This document shows positions 5,326 through 5,896 of a DNA stretch of 5,896 bases, piece after piece; the first letter of the stretch is position 1; each line of letters starts with the position of its first letter. Origin of the DNA: an uncultured Ruminococcus sp. (lineage in GTDB: Bacteria; Bacillota; Clostridia; Oscillospirales; Ruminococcaceae); NCBI GenBank assembly GCA_947167535.1, contig CAMVIL010000097.1, positions 1 to 5,896 on the forward strand, written 5' to 3'. The notes beneath the pieces are model-generated. The model worked only from the letters and a program-made list of their open reading frames with translations, searched no databases and was not told the origin of the DNA. Made by a program: the position numbers and the translations under genes.

Positions 5326-5896
5326 ATGACTAACACCGCTATGATCCTCGCGGGAGGACAGGGTAAGAGAATGAAGACTGACAAGCCGAAAGTGCTTTGC
5401 AATGTGCTGGGCGAGCCCATGCTGGAGTGGGTCATCACCGCCTGCGAGAGTGCGGGGCTGGAGAAAGTCTGTATCATCAAGGGCTACAATGCTGCAATGA
5501 TAGACGAGTACCTTTCCGGCCGCCAGTCGAAGGCCGACATCAGCACGGCACTTCAGGCAGAGCAGCTGGGCACGGGTCATGCCGTAATGCAGGCTGAGGA
5601 TTTCCTGAAGGCGAACGCCGACGGCAACCTGCTGATACTCAACGGCGACGCCCCCTTCATCGACGCCGAGACGATCAACAGCGCACTTGAGATGCACGTT
5701 TCGGACGGCTGTTCGGTAACGGTGGTCACGGCAAACATTCCCGATCCTGCGGGATACGGACGCATCGTCCGCGGCGAGAACGGCATCAGCGCCATCGTCG
5801 AGCACAAGGACTGCGACGCGGCTCAGCTTGCCATCACCGAGGTAAACTCCGGCTGCTACTGGTTCAGGACAGCTGACCTCATCGAGGTGCTGGGCG
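5326..5896 (+). CDS. glmU: Bifunctional GlmU, N-terminal GlcNAc-1-phosphate uridyltransferase domain, 3'-truncated by window
   Basis: Converts GlcNAc-1-phosphate and UTP to UDP-GlcNAc in the cytoplasm, the precursor of peptidoglycan and other cell-wall polymers; full-length GlmU also acetylates glucosamine-1-phosphate through a C-terminal left-handed beta-helix domain. Only 190 residues are in the window, all in the Rossmann-like pyrophosphorylase domain. Visible motifs are the nucleotide loop LAGGQGKRM (8-16) followed by KPKVL with Lys22; QAEQLGTGHAV (77-87), the uridine-binding segment; LNGDAPFI (105-112) with metal-binding Asp108; GYGRIVR (143-149); IVEHKD with Glu159; and EVNSGCYWF with Asn174. 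The loop has Lys14 where GlmU usually has Thr (GxGTRM). The acetyltransferase half lies beyond the window, so a single-domain nucleotidyltransferase cannot be excluded. The gene has its own strong ribosome binding site and follows a structured repeat. Confidence 0.93.
   Translation, partial: MTNTAMILAGGQGKRMKTDKPKVLCNVLGEPMLEWVITACESAGLEKVCIIKGYNAAMIDEYLSGRQSKADISTALQAEQLGTGHAVMQAEDFLKANADGNLLILNGDAPFIDAETINSALEMHVSDGCSVTVVTANIPDPAGYGRIVRGENGISAIVEHKDCDAAQLAITEVNSGCYWFRTADLIEVLG

Noticed and set aside
5296..5805. 169-codon open frame on the - strand opposite glmU
   Set aside because: The + strand frame carries all GlmU uridyltransferase motifs; the antisense frame shows no family features.

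Overview
The window looks like a chromosomal segment of a moderately GC-rich Firmicute, most likely a Ruminococcus-like member of the Oscillospiraceae or a related gut/rumen clostridium. Pointers are the archaeal/eukaryotic-type (type 3) prolyl-tRNA synthetase, strong AGGAG-like ribosome binding sites, consensus SigA promoters, the DUF975 and CmpB-type membrane families, and a GC-rich structured intergenic repeat. The taxonomic assignment is inference from gene content only.

Layout: (1) 1-1076, + strand: the 3' three quarters of proS, cut by the window edge. (2) 1096-1127: a bidirectional intrinsic terminator shared by the convergent proS and the metal operon. (3) 1133-3298, - strand: a three-gene operon transcribed right to left. 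In order these are a ZnuC-type ATPase, a ZnuB-type (ABC-3 family) permease whose start abuts the ATPase stop, and a lipoprotein of a conserved but uncharacterised family with a DATACC motif. No ZnuA-type binding protein is present. A consensus extended -10 promoter, followed by a Fur-family-like 7-1-7 operator in the leader, lies upstream. (4) 3299-3576: divergent regulatory region with two back-to-back near-perfect promoters. (5) 3577-5115, + strand: a 512-aa membrane protein that fuses an N-terminal DUF975-like part to a C-terminal CmpB-type 'putative ABC transporter permease' part. (6) 5116-5325: a non-coding gap holding a compact 101-bp imperfect palindrome made of three hairpins inside 7-bp terminal inverted repeats. 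(7) 5326-5896, + strand: the N-terminal uridyltransferase domain of GlmU, running off the window.

Functionally, proS (translation) and glmU (UDP-GlcNAc for the cell wall) are housekeeping genes. Between them sits a metal (zinc or manganese) uptake module that appears to be controlled by a Fur/Zur/PerR-type repressor. The two items most worth follow-up are the DATACC lipoprotein sitting where a metal-binding protein would be expected, and the DUF975-CmpB fusion protein driven by a consensus promoter with a roughly 128-nt leader. I see no CRISPR array, tRNA, rRNA, transposase, phage gene or clear defence system.
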